From a virus, in the IMG/VR virus record IMGVR_UViG_3300044732_003257, positions 1 through 24,085 of that record: 24,085 nt of DNA, one strand, 5' to 3'. Below, in pieces: positions 13,362 through 20,516 of the stretch (positions are counted from its first letter, which is position 1; each line of letters opens with the position of its first letter). The notes below the pieces were generated by a model. The model saw nothing but the letters and a program-made list of their open reading frames with translations, searched no databases and was not told the DNA's origin. The position numbers and the translations under genes are program-made.

Positions 13362-13760
13362 TCAAATTTCTTTATTTTTTTCTACATTTAAATAATCAAT
13401 TGCTCTGTGTAGCAGTTTTATATCGTCACTAAACCTACCCAATCCTAAGTTGCAATTGTTGCAAATATAACCCCTAAATTTATCGGTGAAGTGGCAATGG
13501 TCCAGTACCCAAGAAGTTGTATGTTTTTCACAGATTGGACAAGGACCAGCAATGGGTGGTGGATGTTTTATTTTTAATGTTTTTCTTATCTCAGCTAATT
13601 TTTGATTACATTGTTTGCATGTATTTTTTCTTCCAGCATCTATTGTTGAAAAAAATGGAAAATCGTCAATTGCTTTTTCGGTGTTGCAGCTTCTACATGT
13701 TTTTGTTTCACCAGATATTAGTTCCCTTACTTCTATATTAAATAATTTTAATTGTTCCAT
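13362..13760 (-). CDS. Recombination endonuclease VII family protein
   Basis: A 132-residue protein. An N-terminal CRSCNTEKAIDDFPFF...CKQCN pair is followed by CPICEKHTTSWVLDHCHFTD, KFRGYICNNCNLGLGRFSDD and a final helix (LHRAIDYL). The CxxC, (L/V)DHCH, RGxxCxxCNxxLGxF order is that of the T4 gp49-type HNH nuclease domain, with the four Cys of the zinc site and the catalytic Asp-His present. T4 gp49 resolves branched DNA before packaging; small stand-alone members of this family may also act as free HNH nucleases. It starts the minus-strand unit that continues 21 bases later with the secreted protein. Confidence 0.85.
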   Translation of the reverse strand: MEQLKLFNIEVRELISGETKTCRSCNTEKAIDDFPFFSTIDAGRKNTCKQCNQKLAEIRKTLKIKHPPPIAGPCPICEKHTTSWVLDHCHFTDKFRGYICNNCNLGLGRFSDDIKLLHRAIDYLNVEKNKEI

Positions 13761-13823
13761 TGGTGTTTATTGGAACCATAGAAATAATGATTAACAAAGT
13801 AAATCATTGATATATTTATATTC
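13761..13823. promoter_or_regulatory. Divergent intergenic region with TATTTATA
   Basis: 63 bases between the endonuclease VII gene (minus) and LRR copy B (plus). The plus strand has TATTTATA at 13813-13820, only three bases before the ATG, an exception to the 15-20 base rule. The minus strand reads TTACTTTG at 13795-13802, one base off TAnnTTTG, 34 bases from the minus-strand ATG. Confidence 0.35.
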
Positions 13824-14414
13824 ATGAAGAAAATCAAAATAACAGAATCTGACCTTTATGAAATCATAAAGCAAGTTCTTCTTGAGCAAGAAGAAGAAAA
13901 AAAAGTTTGGTATACAGACGCTGAAGAATTTGAATTTAGATTATTTAAGACATTTGATGGGGATTCTGAAAAATTTGCAAAATACCATAATAAGTTTTAT
14001 GAAAAGATTGTTGTTGATGGTTATTTGGATTTGTCAAATACACCAATAACATCTTTACCAAACAACATTGAGGTTGATAGTAGTTTGTGGTTAAGAAGCA
14101 CTCCAATAAAATCATTACCAGATAATCTTAAGGTTGGTAAAGATTTAGATTTAAAAAATACATTAATAGAGAGCTTACCAGATAATTTTATAGTTAGGGG
14201 GTATTTGGATTTAAGACATACCCCAATAAAATCATTACCAGATAATCTTAAGGTTGGTAAAGATTTAGGGATACAATTTACTGAAATAAAAACTTTACCT
14301 GATAGTTTATTTGTAAAAAATAAAATATATATTTATTTTACACCATTAAATGATAATGATGAGTTGGTTAAAGAGTATATGAAATATTATGATTTTGACC
14401 GATATAGACCATAA
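13824..14414 (+). CDS. Leucine-rich-repeat-like protein with targeting-like N-terminus, copy B
   Basis: A 196-residue paralogue of the protein at 4247-5122. Residues 1-66 (MKKIKITESDLYEIIKQVL, then LEQEEE, then FAKYHNKFYEKIVVDG) are nearly the same in both, and the DNA across the leader is almost identical for close to 30 bases. Residues about 66-175 are five LRR-like units (YLDLSNTPITSLPNN, LWLRSTPIKSLPDNLKVG and so on). It ends DFDRYRP without the repeat tail of copy A. A 45-base stretch (14103-14147) recurs exactly at 14223-14267, a sign of recent duplication or conversion within the gene. It leads a plus-strand pair with the holin candidate 18 bases downstream. Function unknown. Confidence 0.85.
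   Translation: MKKIKITESDLYEIIKQVLLEQEEEKKVWYTDAEEFEFRLFKTFDGDSEKFAKYHNKFYEKIVVDGYLDLSNTPITSLPNNIEVDSSLWLRSTPIKSLPDNLKVGKDLDLKNTLIESLPDNFIVRGYLDLRHTPIKSLPDNLKVGKDLGIQFTEIKTLPDSLFVKNKIYIYFTPLNDNDELVKEYMKYYDFDRYRP
14103..14267 (+). repeat. Exact 45-base repeat inside LRR copy B
   Basis: 14103-14147 and 14223-14267 are identical and 120 bases apart, spanning two LRR-like units (PIKSLPDNLKVGKDL in both). Confidence 0.8.
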
Positions 14415-14432
14415 AAAATAAAAAATACAAAA

Positions 14433-14741
14433 ATGGGAATATTTGAATTAGTTAATACATTATTTATTTTAGCATCTTTAGTTGTTGTTGGTGCTGAATA
14501 TGCTAGCAAATACACAAAAGTGAAAGGAACGCTAGCACAAATCCAATCATGGGTTATTTCAATTTTGCTTGGTATCTTTTGTGCTTGGTTAAATTTTGGA
14601 ATATTTAACGGAGTTGATACCAAAGGTGGAATTTTGTATGGTGTCTTAATCGGATTAATATCAAATGGTATATTTGATATGTCATTCGTTAAGCAACTCT
14701 TAACAATGATTGGCGCTAGAGCAGAGAAATTAGAGGATTAA
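14433..14741 (+). CDS. Probable holin (small membrane protein)
   Basis: A 102-residue protein with three hydrophobic segments: VNTLFILASLVVVGAEYA (about 7-24), WVISILLGIFCAWLNFGIF (about 40-58) and GILYGVLIGLISNGIF (about 66-81), then a polar tail (GARAEKLED). The W-V-I-S-I-L and L-I-SNGIFD pattern fits small phage holins that pass endolysin through the inner membrane. It is followed by an L,D-transpeptidase-like gene and, 1 kb on, by a multi-domain lysin. The stop overlaps the convergent gene's stop. Confidence 0.65.
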   Translation: MGIFELVNTLFILASLVVVGAEYASKYTKVKGTLAQIQSWVISILLGIFCAWLNFGIFNGVDTKGGILYGVLIGLISNGIFDMSFVKQLLTMIGARAEKLED

Positions 14742-15346
14742 ACAATATCTTTACTTTCAATTAAAGTGTAGGTAAATCTATTACCGTGGATAGCTCTTGC
14801 TTTATTTAAAATAACCATGAATTCGTTAAAGTCTTTAACTCTTTTAAATACAGAGCAACCCTCACTCCAATCGTTTACAAATTGAGATTCTGTGGTTGGA
14901 TTTGATCTATGAATATTAATACCAAAAACCCCCTCTTGAATTGTTGTGGGATTCATATCAAACTTCATATCTTTATTTTTATCACGATAAACTTTAACGG
15001 GTTTATCTTGACATAAAGCGTCATATTTGCCTTGGTGTTTTCTAATGATATAAGCACTTCTATATTGTTCCGGAACCAAAATTGCAACACCTCTGCTGTT
15101 GCTAAATTCTAGGACGGCTTTTTTTCCGGGGTCGGTTGTTATCGCCCATTCATGGTATTTCCAAACACCATTTTCTTTATATGATAAAGTTAAAATATCG
15201 TCAAAAACGTTTGTTACTCTACTTCCCGGACCTGAATTTCTAATACTAACAACGTTAACATCAAATCCTTTATTTGCATCATCATTAAACCAAACATAAC
15301 TTTTTGAGTTAACCGCTTTTTCTATTTTTTCTTTTGAATATAACAT
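14738..15346 (-). CDS. L,D-transpeptidase/YkuD-like protein
   Basis: A 202-residue protein. The key stretch is GINIHRSNP, then VNDWSEGCSVF: H146 and S161-E-G-C164 match the HX(14-17)[S/T]xGC signature of YkuD-type L,D-transpeptidases, with Cys164 as the nucleophile. A basic/acidic strand-rich part precedes it (YHEWAITTDPGKKAVLEF). Such enzymes make or cut peptidoglycan cross-links. There is no signal peptide, so it would need the holin or virion entry to reach the wall. Transcribed against the holin with a four-base overlap of the two 3' ends; its own TATTTATG element lies 17 bases upstream. Confidence 0.65.
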   Translation of the reverse strand: MLYSKEKIEKAVNSKSYVWFNDDANKGFDVNVVSIRNSGPGSRVTNVFDDILTLSYKENGVWKYHEWAITTDPGKKAVLEFSNSRGVAILVPEQYRSAYIIRKHQGKYDALCQDKPVKVYRDKNKDMKFDMNPTTIQEGVFGINIHRSNPTTESQFVNDWSEGCSVFKRVKDFNEFMVILNKARAIHGNRFTYTLIESKDIV

Positions 15347-15363
15347 GGTATTTACGTTTTAAC

Positions 15364-15371
15364 CATAAATA
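15364..15371 (-). promoter_or_regulatory. Candidate phage promoter element TATTTATG
   Basis: Sense-strand TATTTATG, 17 bases before the ATG at 15346. Confidence 0.45.
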
Positions 15372-15421
15372 TCATTGATTATATATTTTTGTTTTTTATT
15401 TTAAATTAAAATTCAAAACAA

Positions 15422-15664
15422 ATGTCAATATTAAAAGAGGAAATCAAAGGAACAAAAATTTACAACGAAGTTCAATCATCAAATATTGTGAGGACTGAAT
15501 ATGACACGCAAAATGAGACAATGATTGTCGAATTTAAAAATGGTAGTAGGTTTGAATATGAAAAAGTTCCCCATAAAGTTTATTCACAATTTAGATTAGC
15601 AGAATCTCAGGGTAAATTCTTTTCAACTTCAATATCAAGAGGATATAAGTATAAAAAAATTTGA
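15422..15664 (+). CDS. KTSC domain protein
   Basis: An 80-residue protein that is essentially one KTSC domain: SSNIVRTEYDTQNETMIVEF, then KNGSRFEYEKVPHKVYSQF, then AESQGKFFSTSIS with the closing KTSC-like Ser. KTSC domains are small beta-rich modules of unclear role, often found in phages and next to lysyl-tRNA synthetase-like proteins. TATTTTAA lies 17 bases before the ATG, a weak variant of the phage element. It sits alone between a divergent gene and the lysin gene. Confidence 0.8.
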   Translation: MSILKEEIKGTKIYNEVQSSNIVRTEYDTQNETMIVEFKNGSRFEYEKVPHKVYSQFRLAESQGKFFSTSISRGYKYKKI

Positions 15665-15683
15665 AAACTTATAAGATATCATA

Positions 15684-15691
15684 TATTTATG
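15684..15691 (+). promoter_or_regulatory. Candidate phage promoter element TATTTATG
   Basis: TATTTATG on the plus strand, 20 bases before the ATG of the 708-residue lysin gene. Confidence 0.5.
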
Positions 15692-15711
15692 AATAAAGCT
15701 TTTTTAAATAT

Positions 15712-17838
15712 ATGAGTGAAGAGTCAAAAATAATTTCATCGTTTTCCTTACAAGAAACATTAAATCCAAAAATTTGGGATAATTACGCAAATCCCAAAAA
15801 AGCTTCACTTAAGCCCGAAATAAGAAAAAAACTTCTTGAAATCGCACATGAATTTATGGATTTCATTGATGTTGAATTTTTTGTTGATGATATAATCTTT
15901 ACAGGTTCATTATCTAATTTTAACTGGTCCGATTTCTCTGATGTTGATTTACATCTTGAAGTTGATTTTATGCAATTTGATAAGGATTCCGTTGAATTAT
16001 ATCGAGAACTCTTTAATTTAAAAAAATTATTGTTCAATACAAATCACGATATTACAATAAAAGGATTTGAGGTTGAGCTTTATGTACAGGATATAATTGA
16101 ACCCCACACCAGTGGGGGTATTTATTCTGTGCTATATGATGAATGGGTTGTAATTCCCGAAAAAAAGGACGTTACAATTGATAAAAATCTTTTAAGAAGA
16201 AAGATAACAGCTTGGACCAAAAAGATTGATGAGGTTACCGAACAAGTTAAAAATGATGACTACGATGAGTCAATTATTTTAATTAAAGAATTAAGGGATA
16301 AGATTAAAAAATATAGAAAAGCGGGTCTTGAAGATAAGGGAGAATTTTCTTATGAAAATTTGGTTTTTAAATATTTGAGAAGGGGTAAGTATATTGAAAG
16401 GTTAATAGATTTAAGTCATAAGTTAAAGGATAAAAAATTATCTTTGGAGTCGTTGAATGAGTCATTAATTAAAGAGGTTCAAATTATAGATATTTCATCA
16501 GGATCTAGTTACCCAACAGGTAAAAAATTTAAGAATAAAGAATATTTTATGGTACACCACACCGCAGGTTCAGGTAACGCTGAAGATGTGATGAGGGTTT
16601 TAAATAAAAGAGGTCTATCGGTTCAATGGATTGTTGATAAAGAAGGTAAAATTTATAGGTCATTACCACAAGATACGGTTGGTGCTCACACCGGTTCAAA
16701 TGCAAAGATGAAAACAGTTAAAAATTCAAATACTGAAGGTGTTGAGGTTATCGGTTTAGATGATAATGACATAAAAAGAAGACATGATGCGGATATAAAA
16801 TCGGGTATTTTACCCAAACAAGCGGAAGCTGTGAGGCAATTGGTGAAATATTTGGGTTATTCACCAGATCAAGTTGTTGGACATGGTGATGTCAGTACAA
16901 ATAAACAAGCAACTGAAGGGAAGACAATTAAAGAATATATTATACAAAACTGGGATAAACCAATTAGCGGAAAATTTGATATATCTAATTTATCAACAAA
17001 TAATATAGAAACCAAAAAAGAAAAAAGTCTTTTTGATAGAATTTTATTGTTTTTAGGGCTTGGTGAAGAAGCAACTTCAAGTGAAAAAGATTTTACCAAG
17101 GATTTGGAAGAACTTATTAACTCAAATAAGGAGTTAAAATGGGAAAAAACCGGAAGATTAGAATATGATAATGATATTGAAATTTTACAAAGTGTTCTTC
17201 AGTTGTTGGGTTATTCTTTACCGGAATGGGGTATTGATGGAAAATTTGGTCCAGAAACAAATGCTGCTGTTATAAATTTTCAAAAGAAAAATAGCTTAAA
17301 CCCCAATGGTGTTGTGGATAAAAACACTCTAAAAACCATTCTTAAAGAATTATCAAAAATTGATTTAGATAGAAAAAAAATAGATGGAATTCAAAAAGAA
17401 AAGAAAATGGTAAAAATAGTTGCAACAGACAACAAGAACAAAATTCTAAAATTTTTAATGGATAAAGGATTAACAATAGAACAAGCTTCTGGTATTGCGG
17501 GTAACTTACAAGCGGAGTCAAATTTTAATCCAACCGCTGTTGGCGATAGTGGAACATCGTTGGGTATCGCACAATGGCATAAAAGCAGAAAAGAAAATTT
17601 AATCGGCTTTTGTAAATCAAAAAAACAAGACTCCGAATCGTTAGAATGTCAGTTAGATTTCTTATGGGATGAATTAACCACAAAATATTCAAATGTATTA
17701 TCATCAATTAAATCAAGCGAAAATGCTAGCACATCTGCTGAAATTTTTGCTTCAAAATATGAAAAACCAAGAAGTACCGATTATAGTAGGAGAATAAAAT
17801 TTGCGGAAAAAATATACAATGATGCATTAATTTCATAA
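15712..17838 (+). CDS. Nucleotidyltransferase-amidase-PG-binding-lysozyme fusion
   Basis: A 708-residue protein with four domains in order. Residues about 60-150: nucleotidyltransferase superfamily, GSLSNFNWSDFSDVDLH (G65-S66, D78, D80) and FEVELYVQD for the third acidic residue. Residues about 275-412: N-acetylmuramoyl-L-alanine amidase (amidase_2), with MVHHTAGSG (H282/H283), GAHTG (H326) and VVGHGDVSTNK (H391). Residues about 486-548: PG_binding_1, ILQSVLQLLGY and GIDGKFGPETNAAVINFQ. Residues about 576-706: phage tail lysozyme-like, IAGNLQAESNFNP (E602 probable catalytic) and GTSLGIAQWH. The linker at 243-256 (LSLESLNESLIKEVQ) holds LNE and IKE sites like those in leader peptides, and the start has LQE. 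The lytic part cuts host peptidoglycan. What the transferase does is unknown; the linker suggests it may be cut off. No signal peptide. Confidence 0.9.
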   Translation: MSEESKIISSFSLQETLNPKIWDNYANPKKASLKPEIRKKLLEIAHEFMDFIDVEFFVDDIIFTGSLSNFNWSDFSDVDLHLEVDFMQFDKDSVELYRELFNLKKLLFNTNHDITIKGFEVELYVQDIIEPHTSGGIYSVLYDEWVVIPEKKDVTIDKNLLRRKITAWTKKIDEVTEQVKNDDYDESIILIKELRDKIKKYRKAGLEDKGEFSYENLVFKYLRRGKYIERLIDLSHKLKDKKLSLESLNESLIKEVQIIDISSGSSYPTGKKFKNKEYFMVHHTAGSGNAEDVMRVLNKRGLSVQWIVDKEGKIYRSLPQDTVGAHTGSNAKMKTVKNSNTEGVEVIGLDDNDIKRRHDADIKSGILPKQAEAVRQLVKYLGYSPDQVVGHGDVSTNKQATEGKTIKEYIIQNWDKPISGKFDISNLSTNNIETKKEKSLFDRILLFLGLGEEATSSEKDFTKDLEELINSNKELKWEKTGRLEYDNDIEILQSVLQLLGYSLPEWGIDGKFGPETNAAVINFQKKNSLNPNGVVDKNTLKTILKELSKIDLDRKKIDGIQKEKKMVKIVATDNKNKILKFLMDKGLTIEQASGIAGNLQAESNFNPTAVGDSGTSLGIAQWHKSRKENLIGFCKSKKQDSESLECQLDFLWDELTTKYSNVLSSIKSSENASTSAEIFASKYEKPRSTDYSRRIKFAEKIYNDALIS

Positions 17839-17865
17839 TTTTTTTGAAATTTATAAAATTAGCTA

Positions 17866-17873
17866 TATTTATA
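17866..17873 (+). promoter_or_regulatory. Candidate phage promoter element TATTTATA at the head of the morphogenesis operon
   Basis: TATTTATA on the plus strand, 16 bases before the ATG at 17890 and 27 bases after the lysin stop. It would drive the run of genes that ends in terminase and portal. Confidence 0.5.
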
Positions 17874-17889
17874 TATAAAAAATAATAGA

Positions 17890-18063
17890 ATGCCAGAAAC
17901 AGTATCAGCAGGAACTTATAATTATGTAATACAAGATTGTTCTTGTACGGGTAATACACAGTTTTATTCGCCACATCCGGAATACGTAAATCCAAAAAAT
18001 GGCGATACCGTGGTTCAAATCTCCTCCATTGAGCTTGGTGGCTTTAATGGATTAAATAATTAA
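17890..18063 (+). CDS. Small hypothetical protein
   Basis: A 57-residue open frame: starts MPETVSAGTYNYVIQDCSCT, then FYSPHPEYVNPKNGDTVVQI, ends GGFNGLNN. It contains a CSC pair and looks beta-rich. No family recognised. Coding is supported by the phage promoter element 16 bases upstream and the 11-base gap to the next gene, whose A-rich leader follows the stop directly. Confidence 0.65.
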   Translation: MPETVSAGTYNYVIQDCSCTGNTQFYSPHPEYVNPKNGDTVVQISSIELGGFNGLNN

Positions 18064-18074
18064 AATTAAAAAAA

Positions 18075-19268
18075 ATGGGAAAATTAAAACCAATTGGGAG
18101 TGAAAAATTAGAAGGTGCTAGTAAGCTTGCACGTATCATGGAAATTGCCAGATACAAAGAAGCATTACCTACGCAAGAAAAAAGTTTGCAAACAGAATCT
18201 TTTTCTGTTCAATTAGCGGACGGTAATACATATAGAATTGTACATGAAAAAAATGGTTATGTTATTCAAAAAACAGTTAACGAATCATTTGATTATGTAG
18301 AACCAATGAAGAATAGAAAATACTATTCTTCATATTCTGAAGTATTTAAACGAGTTAATTTGATTGCAAAAGAATTAAATACTTTACATGAAAATAAAGA
18401 TGGTGTTTCATTATTTGGTGAACAAAAAAAGTTCGTATTAAAAACCCCAACACCCGCACCCTCTCCCGAACCAATGCCTGAACCAGCAATCGCGCCCGAA
18501 GCACCTGTTGATACCGCTCCTGCGGAACCTTCATTAGATATTGAGACCCCCATGCCTACGGATTCTACCGAACCAACTGATATGGCTCCAGATGGTGGTA
18601 TGCCCGAAGGCGGTGAAGTTTCATTTAAACAGGTGCAAAAATTAACAGGTAAACTTGCTCAAAAACTTAGAGAATTTAAAGTTTCTGGTGAGTTATCGTC
18701 AAAAGATATGAAATATGTTATAAATTCAATTTTATCAGCATTAGATTTAGTGAGTCTTGAAGAAGGTGATAGAGAAGAAATTTTATCAAGATTTGAAACT
18801 GATGAAATTGATACTGATATGGAATCTGATATGGAAATTACATCACCCGAAATAGAGACACCTGAAGAAGAAATGCCTGTTGGTGAAGGGTGGGCTGATG
18901 AAAATTATGAAATTCCAGAAGAAGAGGAAAATCCTGAAAGCAGATTCACCAAAGAAATTATGGATTCAATCTTTGCTGAGTCAAAAATTGAAAAAACATT
19001 AACAAAATATTTTGAAAGAACAAAAACAGAAGTTTTATCCGAACAAAAAAAAGTAATCAACAAAAAACAATTGTTGGAAAACAAAATCAGACTTGAACTT
19101 AAAGAAATCAAAATTCTAGCGGAGAATTCCGAGCAAGAAAAAAACTCAAGAGATTTCTTACGAAAGAACCCAACATTTAAATTTATTGGTAAGACCAATA
19201 AGAAAAGTTTAGTATTTGAAGGTAACGATAAACAAGTAAAGATAACCAAAGAGGGTGACGTATTATGA
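18075..19268 (+). CDS. Acidic, Pro-rich probable structural/assembly protein
   Basis: A 397-residue protein. The N-terminal ~120 residues form a mixed domain (FSVQLADGNTYRIVHEKNGY). Residues about 124-185 are a Pro/Ala/Glu-rich linker (TPAPSPEPMPEPAIAPEAPV). About 185-235 is helical (FKQVQKLTGKLAQKLREF). About 240-300 is strongly acidic. The C-terminal ~100 residues are Lys/Glu helices with several (L/I)xE sites (LLENK, LAENS), then a strand-rich end (FKFIGKTNKKSLVFEG). No known fold identified. Its stop overlaps the next start as ATGA, so it is part of the operon leading to terminase; a scaffold or head-related protein is plausible by composition and position only. Confidence 0.75.
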   Translation: MGKLKPIGSEKLEGASKLARIMEIARYKEALPTQEKSLQTESFSVQLADGNTYRIVHEKNGYVIQKTVNESFDYVEPMKNRKYYSSYSEVFKRVNLIAKELNTLHENKDGVSLFGEQKKFVLKTPTPAPSPEPMPEPAIAPEAPVDTAPAEPSLDIETPMPTDSTEPTDMAPDGGMPEGGEVSFKQVQKLTGKLAQKLREFKVSGELSSKDMKYVINSILSALDLVSLEEGDREEILSRFETDEIDTDMESDMEITSPEIETPEEEMPVGEGWADENYEIPEEEENPESRFTKEIMDSIFAESKIEKTLTKYFERTKTEVLSEQKKVINKKQLLENKIRLELKEIKILAENSEQEKNSRDFLRKNPTFKFIGKTNKKSLVFEGNDKQVKITKEGDVL

Positions 19269-19666
19269 ATCATTTAGCATATGTTAACGGTTTAGGACCA
19301 AACTATAAAGGTGAACATATATATGAGTTCATTTTTTCAGATTCTAATGAAATAGGTGGTGAATATTGGGATGCAAAACCATCACATGGTCAACCAAAAC
19401 CTCCTGATTTGGAATATGTTAAAAAAGTTGGTATACTTAAGAACAGTGGAATTATTCTCGAATTAGTTCAAAATTCCGATGTATTTGGAATGGAAGATGC
19501 TATTGATAATGTAATTGCATTAGCGTGGGAGAATAACGAAATCAAAACTAATAGTAAGAAATTAGTGTTTTTATTTGGTGAAGATGAAAAAACTGTAAAA
19601 GATAAACTTTATTCAAGAGATTTAATTCTTGAATTTGATAAAGAAATGAGCTATGAAATCGATTAA
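19265..19666 (+). CDS. Conserved-looking phage protein of unknown function
   Basis: A 133-residue protein. Stretches such as MNHLAYVNGLGPNYKGEHIY, YEFIFSDSNEIGGEYWDA, ILELVQNSDVFGMEDAIDNV and IALAWENNE are of a type I recall from uncharacterised T4-like marine phage proteins. It is globular, acidic and lacks a leader. Starts within the ATGA overlap with the previous gene and overlaps the next gene by 14 bases. Likely involved in head assembly by context; no function can be read. Confidence 0.75.
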   Translation: MNHLAYVNGLGPNYKGEHIYEFIFSDSNEIGGEYWDAKPSHGQPKPPDLEYVKKVGILKNSGIILELVQNSDVFGMEDAIDNVIALAWENNEIKTNSKKLVFLFGEDEKTVKDKLYSRDLILEFDKEMSYEID

Positions 19667-20516
19667 AGAAAAATACAATGAATTAATTAAAAATGGGTTT
19701 TCTAAGAAGACCCTTTACTCTTTGAACGAATCTGAACTTTTGGGTCTTCATAAATTAATTGTTGAACAGGTGAAACAGACAACTAAACAAGTCACAACAA
19801 CAACAATTCCCTCATCCGTTGCAAAATCAACAGGAGCAAATGTTGGTAACGTAGATATTAAACAAGATGCTTCTGGTAATATTGTTGCAACAAAGATGGA
19901 AGGTGAAATGAAAGAAGCTGGTAAGAAAAAAGTCAATCCTTGGGCTGTTTGTACTTCAAATATGGGTAAAAAATTTGGAACGACTGAAAGAAGTGAATGG
20001 TCAAAAAAACAAATGGCAGAATATGAGCGTTGTGTTATGGATGTTAAAACGTCTGCAAAAAAATATAAGAAAAAAATTGATGAAGAATTAGAAAATCAAC
20101 TTGTAAGATTAATTGAAAAACATATCTCACCTAAAATGACGAAAGGCGATTTACTTAGTTTGATTGAACAAGGAACCAAAGAGGCTCCGACAAAACCTAA
20201 GGAAACTGAAAAGGAAAGAACTAGACCTTGGCATCCCGGTAGAGATCCTAATCCCGGTGTTAATCCTGCTCCAAAAGCAAGAAAATCGGATGAAAAAAAG
20301 AAGGAAGATATTATGAAAATTATCGCAAAAATATTAAGTGAACAAGGAACCGAAGAGGCACCGACAAAACCTAAAGAAAAGGAAAGAACTAGACCTTGGC
20401 ATCCCGGTAGAGATCCTAATCCCGGTGTTAATCCTGCTCCAAAAGCAAGAAAATCGGATGAAAAAAAGAAAGAAGATATTATGAACATAATCGCAAAAAT
20501 ATTAAGTGAACAATGA
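19653..20516 (+). CDS. Unknown protein with leader sites and two large C-terminal repeats
   Basis: A 287-residue protein. The leader region has LYSLNESELLGLHKLIVEQ (LNE and IVE sites, residues about 21-39). The middle has NPWAVCTSNMGKKFGT and MAEYERCVMDVK, a Cys pair I recall from other phage proteins. From about residue 172 two near-identical units of about 57 residues follow, each with ERTRPWHPGRDPNPGVNPAP, ARKSDEKKKEDIM and the end AKILSEQ. LLSLIEQ precedes the first. So an (L/I)xEQ site brackets each unit. No known domain. It overlaps neighbours at both ends (14 bases; ATGA), within the morphogenesis operon. Confidence 0.75.
   Translation: MKSIKEKYNELIKNGFSKKTLYSLNESELLGLHKLIVEQVKQTTKQVTTTTIPSSVAKSTGANVGNVDIKQDASGNIVATKMEGEMKEAGKKKVNPWAVCTSNMGKKFGTTERSEWSKKQMAEYERCVMDVKTSAKKYKKKIDEELENQLVRLIEKHISPKMTKGDLLSLIEQGTKEAPTKPKETEKERTRPWHPGRDPNPGVNPAPKARKSDEKKKEDIMKIIAKILSEQGTEEAPTKPKEKERTRPWHPGRDPNPGVNPAPKARKSDEKKKEDIMNIIAKILSEQ
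20169..20513 (+). repeat. Two-copy direct repeat (about 170 bases) in coding sequence
   Basis: Copy 1 starts at 20169 and copy 2 at 20343, 174 bases apart; copy 2 is six bases shorter (loss of two codons). A core of about 95 bases is almost unchanged between copies, so the duplication is recent or kept uniform by conversion. Both copies stay in frame. Confidence 0.85.

Noticed and set aside
18905-19273. Minus-strand open frame of 122 codons
   Set aside because: Antisense to the acidic 397-residue gene in a uniformly plus-strand operon; its composition (Ser/Leu/Phe-rich) is that of a shadow frame.
20096-20488. Minus-strand open frame of 130 codons with a repeated sequence
   Set aside because: It is the antisense shadow of the duplicated coding unit; the plus-strand gene has clear overlaps with both neighbours.
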